Assembly: GCA_029204225.1 (NCBI GenBank)
Contig: MU831859.1
Coordinates: forward strand, 64,001-100,178
Reading direction: 5' to 3'
Origin: Diphasiastrum complanatum
Taxonomy: Eukaryota; Streptophyta; Lycopodiopsida; Lycopodiales; Lycopodiaceae
DNA length: 36,178 bases
Shown here: in pieces, positions 32,218-36,178 of the stretch
Layout: every line of letters begins with the position of its first letter
Position numbering within the stretch: the first letter of the stretch is position 1
Notes under the pieces: generated by a model
The model's database searches: none
What the model was told of the DNA's origin: nothing
Seen by the model: the letters and a program-made list of their open reading frames with translations, nothing else
Position numbers and translations under genes: made by a program

Positions 32218-33188
32218 TGTAAACATTTTCAATTTCCATATATATAAAATGTGCTATAGTGCCTAAATACATGTAAAGGCCTATTTCGCGCTTTGTAAAT
32301 TCATATTTTGAGTAGAAGTTCCGACGTTTGAAAGAGATGCAATAGAAGGTCAGAACCGACATTTGACGATTCGCAAGCGACATTGAGGCTGAAGAACATT
32401 CCTGTAAGGATAGCACTATGTGCCATTGTACAAACGCATTTCTACGCAGAGCTGAGTATCAATAGAGAGCAAAGAGCAAGTTCTTATAGCTTGAACATTC
32501 TTTCCTTCTGTTATCTCTCACAGAATTACTTCCTATCATTTGTGCGAACACACTATGTATGATCTATGATTGATTGTGATACTGTTCTGTTTGTGTCACA
32601 CATATTTCTTAAGTTATACTAAATTTTGGTTACTCTAACATGCATTTTCAGGCGACACCAGCAAGTAATAATTGTGACTAATGTGTGCAGAGAATTAGCC
32701 AAAACTGTTAAACATAACTTTTAGCAGAAATTCCTTCAACTCTGAATGAGCTATGTGTTCAGATAATGGGATTTATTGAGGCTCTGTCTTGTTTGCTTCC
32801 TGCAATAAAAACTAATTCTCTGTGTTTGATTAAGAAGAACTTTTAGCTAATGTGATTTTGCTTGATGAATCTAATTGCTAGTTGTTGTCAGTTCTGACTG
32901 TTTTCCTATAAGAGTCTGAAAGATAAAGTAATTCTTACAATTACAGACCTTGACCAAATCGTTTCATCATTGGTGTTCTTGGATGCCAATTTACCCAAAT
33001 ATTTTTGGATAACCAGTTATGTCGTTGTAGTATTCATTGTGAACTTTATACACTCTAATCTGTTTATCATCACACATACATTTACCATGCAAAAGATGAG
33101 ATTATTTTCTCTCTTGGGGAACGATCAAACCTTTTATACTACGTAATTCATTGATTTTGTGGAAATCTATAATGACTAGGCCACCACA
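32218..33188 (+). repeat. Gypsy D 5' LTR (left end approximate)
   Basis: The right end, GGCCACCACA at 33188, is fixed by the tRNA-Asp primer site six bases later. The left end is inferred from the loss of copia C similarity; TGTAAACATT at 32218 or TGTCATATAT at 32208 are the candidate starts. Length is about 970 bp. No second copy is present, because the element is interrupted at 35264. Confidence 0.65.
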
Positions 33189-33193
33189 TAATT

Positions 33194-33211
33194 TGGCGTC
33201 ATTGCCGGGGA
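33194..33211 (+). other. Gypsy D primer-binding site (tRNA-Asp)
   Basis: TGGCGTCATTGCCGGGGA matches the plant gypsy primer site TGGCGCCGTTGCCGGGGA at 16 of 18 positions; it is complementary to the 3' end of tRNA-Asp. This is the best-preserved gypsy primer site in the window. Confidence 0.9.
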
Positions 33212-33276
33212 GATGAATTTCACGTTTTGCAATATTTTTAAGTGTATTACATCTATGAATCTTTCTCATGTAATGC

Positions 33277-35264
33277 ATGCCAAGACTATACTCTCAAGCA
33301 ATTATTGAACAGAAATGTTTAGAGCGTGCACAGCGTTTAGAAGCATATAGGAAGTCTAGAGATTTGTATTTGCAGAATTTGCAAAACTCACCAGTTGGAG
33401 CAAGATTAACACTTGAAGCATTTAATGATCTTTTACATGCTACTACAGCATTTGTAGATTCATTTGAGAAAAGATCCACTGAAACACCAAGTTCTACAGA
33501 TTCACCTGAATCAGATTTGTCTGATTCTACTTCTGAACCAAGTTTAGACTCTTTGTCCGAGCTAGATTCAGATCCTCCAAGTTCATCTAGTTCACCACCA
33601 TCTCTTAATATGGCTAATCCAGCGCCACCCACATCTACAAAAATCAGAGATGATTTCTTTGAGGGATTATCATCTGAAGATGTGGATAGTTATATGTCGC
33701 AATTTGAATCCATTACCATAGCAAACAAAGAGCAGACGGACGAGGATAAAGTTAGAATTTTGTCAGGTCTTCTGCGGAAGCAGGCTAGGATCTGGTACAG
33801 TCAATAAGTACCAAAAACAGTTAATACTTGGAACGTTTTAAAAGCGGCATTCCTTAAACAGTTTAGAGAGATAGGATATTCCACTAGATTGTTGGCTCGG
33901 CTTAACTCTGTTTAAAAAAAACCAAAGGAATCACTTAGGAAATATACTCGTAGGGTTAAGAATTTAATAGGAAAGTTAGGGAGCCCAGTATTCAGTTCCT
34001 ATGCAAAATGAATGGTTCTTGGGTGGTTTGCCTAAGAAAATGGATCGTTATTGTCGATAGGGTTTGATGACTTCTTTGGAAGATGTCATTGCCTCTGCTA
34101 AGGAACCACGAAACCTCTCGAATTTCTCGCTGACTGCAAAAAATTGAAAGAAAAAGTAGCAAAAAACACAAATTTAAACGAACAGAAGAATCTGAGACAT
34201 CTAGTGAGTCTGAATCAAAATCGGATTTAGTGGATATGGAAGAATCTTCTGAGTATTCATCTTATTATTTTTCATCGGGAAGAAGAATCTTCTTATAGGA
34301 AAACTAAGAATAGGAACTCAGAAAGAAAGAAAAGAATGGAGAAATCCGAAAAGATGGATCCATTATGGAAAAGTGTTGAGTTGTTAACAAGAGAAATGAC
34401 TGATCTAAAGGGTCCAAATATCTGGCCAAGTGAAAGAAAGCGAAGTCTAACACCAATGTTTGGTGTACCGCGTGCGAGAAGGAAGGTCATTCTAAGACCA
34501 ACTGTCCCAATTTACAGACTAATTATTTAGAAGAGAAACTATTCCTCTGTCTAATTAATAATCATGAGAGGTAGCTTATACTGCAACTCCTACTAACCAG
34601 AAAGCTATGATACCGAAACAACGTACTGGTCAACAGTACACTATTTTGCGAAGGGGCGGAACATGAGATTCCACTCCACCAACCAGAGTAAGAGGTTCGT
34701 GCTACAATTGCGGAGGCCCCGGGTCACTATTAACCTGATTGCCCTGAACCCAGGAGATCAGCAGGATATGTGCAGCTCTGCGCTAACTGTAAAGGCGAAG
34801 GGCATGTCACTGCTGAATGTCCTCAGCCACAACAGCCACAGTCTAAACCAAACTCGCCTACGGAAGACGACCTTCGGCCATCTAAGACTAACACTGATAT
34901 GATAGTTTAGAGAATAGAAGTAGAGTCTGAATTATTAGATCAAGATCATTAATGGCCAGATTTAGAGAAAAAAGTAAATAAAATAACTACAAAAAGTAGT
35001 AAAGATTATTTAACTCTTAAAGATAAGAAGAAAACTAAGACAAAAATTGCAAAAACTTGCAAAAACGTGACAGAAAAAGCGAAGGTCACAGAACAGTTAG
35101 TAAAAATTCCTAGTAATAAAGAATTAAAGCTTGATAAGTCTAATGGAAAACATTATGATTTTGATATTAGTTCAGAATCTAAGAAGCTTTTAGACGAAGA
35201 AACTAGAAAAGTTAAAAAAGTGACATTTTCAGATCCAGTTATAAGTAGCAAGATACCTAGAGAT
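33277..35264 (+). pseudogene. Gypsy D gag with three canonical zinc knuckles (broken)
   Basis: The start is ATG 33277, 65 bases after the primer site. The first 176 codons are open: a helical start (MPRLYSQAIIEQKCLERAQR), a Ser/Asp/Pro-rich linker, then the Gag core (DDFFEGLSSEDVDSYMSQFE, VRILSGLLRKQARIWY). After a TAA the core continues in frame (TWNVLKAAFLKQFREIGYST, ESLRKYTRRVKNLIG). A charged region follows, then three knuckle positions with C-X2-C-X4-H-X4-C spacing: CTACEKEGHSKTNC (34464-34505), CYNCGGPG... (34700-34742, broken by a shift and a stop) and CANCKGEGHVTAEC (34779-34820). A Lys-rich tail runs to 35264, where copia D interrupts it. Pol is not in the window. Confidence 0.85.
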
Positions 35265-35997
35265 TGTTGATTTCACACGTGTGGATTGTCCACATGTACT
35301 TGTGATCTCCTAAGGTGTGTAGATGCACCAAGATCAAGACTAGATTGAGATTCAAGATCTATCTTTGATCCTATGGCAAAAATACACTACTACATGCATT
35401 CAATCACTTCAACTCTCACTCATACGTGTGGGAAGTATTCAAATTATTCTAAGGTTAAAACAAGCTGCTCTCCTTGGGTAGAGAGAAAAAATCATCATGA
35501 GCTCTCCGGTAGATAGAGAAAGCTAGAATCCAATAACACTCAAAATCCACAAAATCACCAAATCAATTAGTTCCAAAATGAGGAGTACAATGATACTAGT
35601 AAATCCATGAGCTACCACTAATGCTTAACTATGATTGGACCACACTTTGTCAACTCTTAATCCTATTGGACCATTGATCCATGCACCTCTTAATTCTATT
35701 GGACTATATTCAAGCACACCTCAAATTCCTATTGGACCCCACATGTTTCCACCTCTAAATCTATTGGACCTCTATAATTCATACAAACAAAAGCATTACA
35801 CTTGTCCTACACTCTATTTGGGCATGAGTTTTAGCCTCTCACTCTATTTTGGCTCAATAGAGTGGCATTACAAGTGGAAATGCATAATTGGCCATCTATG
35901 CCAAATTTGTTCCTATCAACATCCTACACCTAATGCTTGATATAAAAAACATAAGGACCCCTATATCTAACATAGATAATCTTTTCAATTCTTCACA
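35265..35997 (-). repeat. Copia D 3' LTR (733 bp)
   Basis: On the minus strand it starts TGTGAAGAATTG at 35997, right after a polypurine tract, and ends GTGTGAAATCAACA at 35265. Both termini are TG...CA. It interrupts the gypsy D reading frame. In its own sense it holds five CCAAT boxes (plus-strand ATTGG at 35634, 35665, 35698, 35731 and 35763) spaced 31, 33, 33 and 32 bp, and a CACACGTGTG palindrome at 35274-35283. Confidence 0.88.
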
Positions 35998-36011
35998 CTC
36001 CTCCTAAAAAA
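35998..36011 (-). other. Copia D polypurine tract
   Basis: Minus-strand TTTTTTAGGAGGAG directly before the LTR start TGTGAAG. The AGGAGGAG core is shared with the tract at 21410-21420. Confidence 0.82.
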
Positions 36012-36178
36012 TTATCTATGAAATTTAAGCATTGATCTTGATTATAACTCCAAGATAGATCTATGCTTGATGAAAGCACTTTTGCTCAAAGGCTTGGTGA
36101 GTAGATCGGCAATACAAGAGGACGAGTTGACATGCTTCAAATAGATTTCTCCTCCAATAAGCTTTTTCTCTCACAAAA
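36012..36178 (-). pseudogene. Copia D RNase H C-terminus (partial)
   Basis: The minus strand from the window edge gives pieces of the copia pol end: a VREK-type segment at the very edge, then GGEIYLK-like and LLTKP-like segments with frame breaks. The pieces match the RNase H C-terminus seen at 21506-21850, and their position just before the polypurine tract confirms the identity. The rest of the element lies beyond the window. Confidence 0.7.

Overview
The window is nuclear DNA from a land plant, in a stretch built almost entirely of nested, decayed LTR retrotransposons. The grounds are Ty1/copia and Ty3/gypsy pol and gag domains, primer-binding sites matching plant tRNA-iMet and tRNA-Asp, polypurine tracts next to LTR ends, long CT microsatellites and AT-rich spacers with GT-AG intron signals. 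I cannot fix the lineage; a large TE-rich genome such as a fern, lycophyte, moss or gymnosperm would fit. No prokaryotic operon, CRISPR array, rRNA or tRNA gene was seen. No clearly functional host gene is present.

Layout. 1-2990 (+): copia A, integrase to RNase H, with its 3' non-coding region to about 5040. 5040-7915 (-): gypsy A, a partial 3' LTR, a polypurine tract, an unrecognised ORF, a protease and a zinc knuckle, with no reverse transcriptase. 8483-11823 (-): an unidentified multi-exon gene or pseudogene whose two large introns consist of TACCAAA-rich repeats. 12480-13990 (-): copia scraps with an LTR and primer-binding site. 14256-17330 (+): gypsy B, with an LTR of the same family as gypsy A, then primer-binding site, leader and gag. 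17435-21850 (-): copia B, with an intact integrase ORF and one LTR flanked by internal sequence on both sides. 22100-26811 (+): a Gag-only, TR-GAG-like gypsy element with two CT-rich LTRs. 26885-27155: a copia B-family LTR fragment. 27230-28430 (-): exon-like islands of unknown origin. 28890-32208 (+): copia C, split by a 702-bp solo LTR. 32218-35264 (+): gypsy D with LTR, primer-binding site and a three-knuckle Gag. 35265-36178 (-): the 3' end of copia D, inserted into gypsy D.

The genes do not form a pathway. The autonomous-type copia pol genes are all broken. The gypsy A/B family and the TR-GAG-like element keep Gag features but show no reverse transcriptase or integrase here, so they would have depended on enzymes supplied by other elements. 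The signals most worth following are: (i) five Gag zinc knuckles in three elements that share a non-canonical C-X2-C-X3-H-X4-C spacing; (ii) arrays of CCAAT boxes about 32 bp apart in two copia LTR families; (iii) the unidentified minus-strand gene with repeat-built introns; (iv) an unrecognised ORF ending in the polypurine tract of gypsy A; (v) a 12-bp-arm palindrome inside an ACTCGCC-rich leader.
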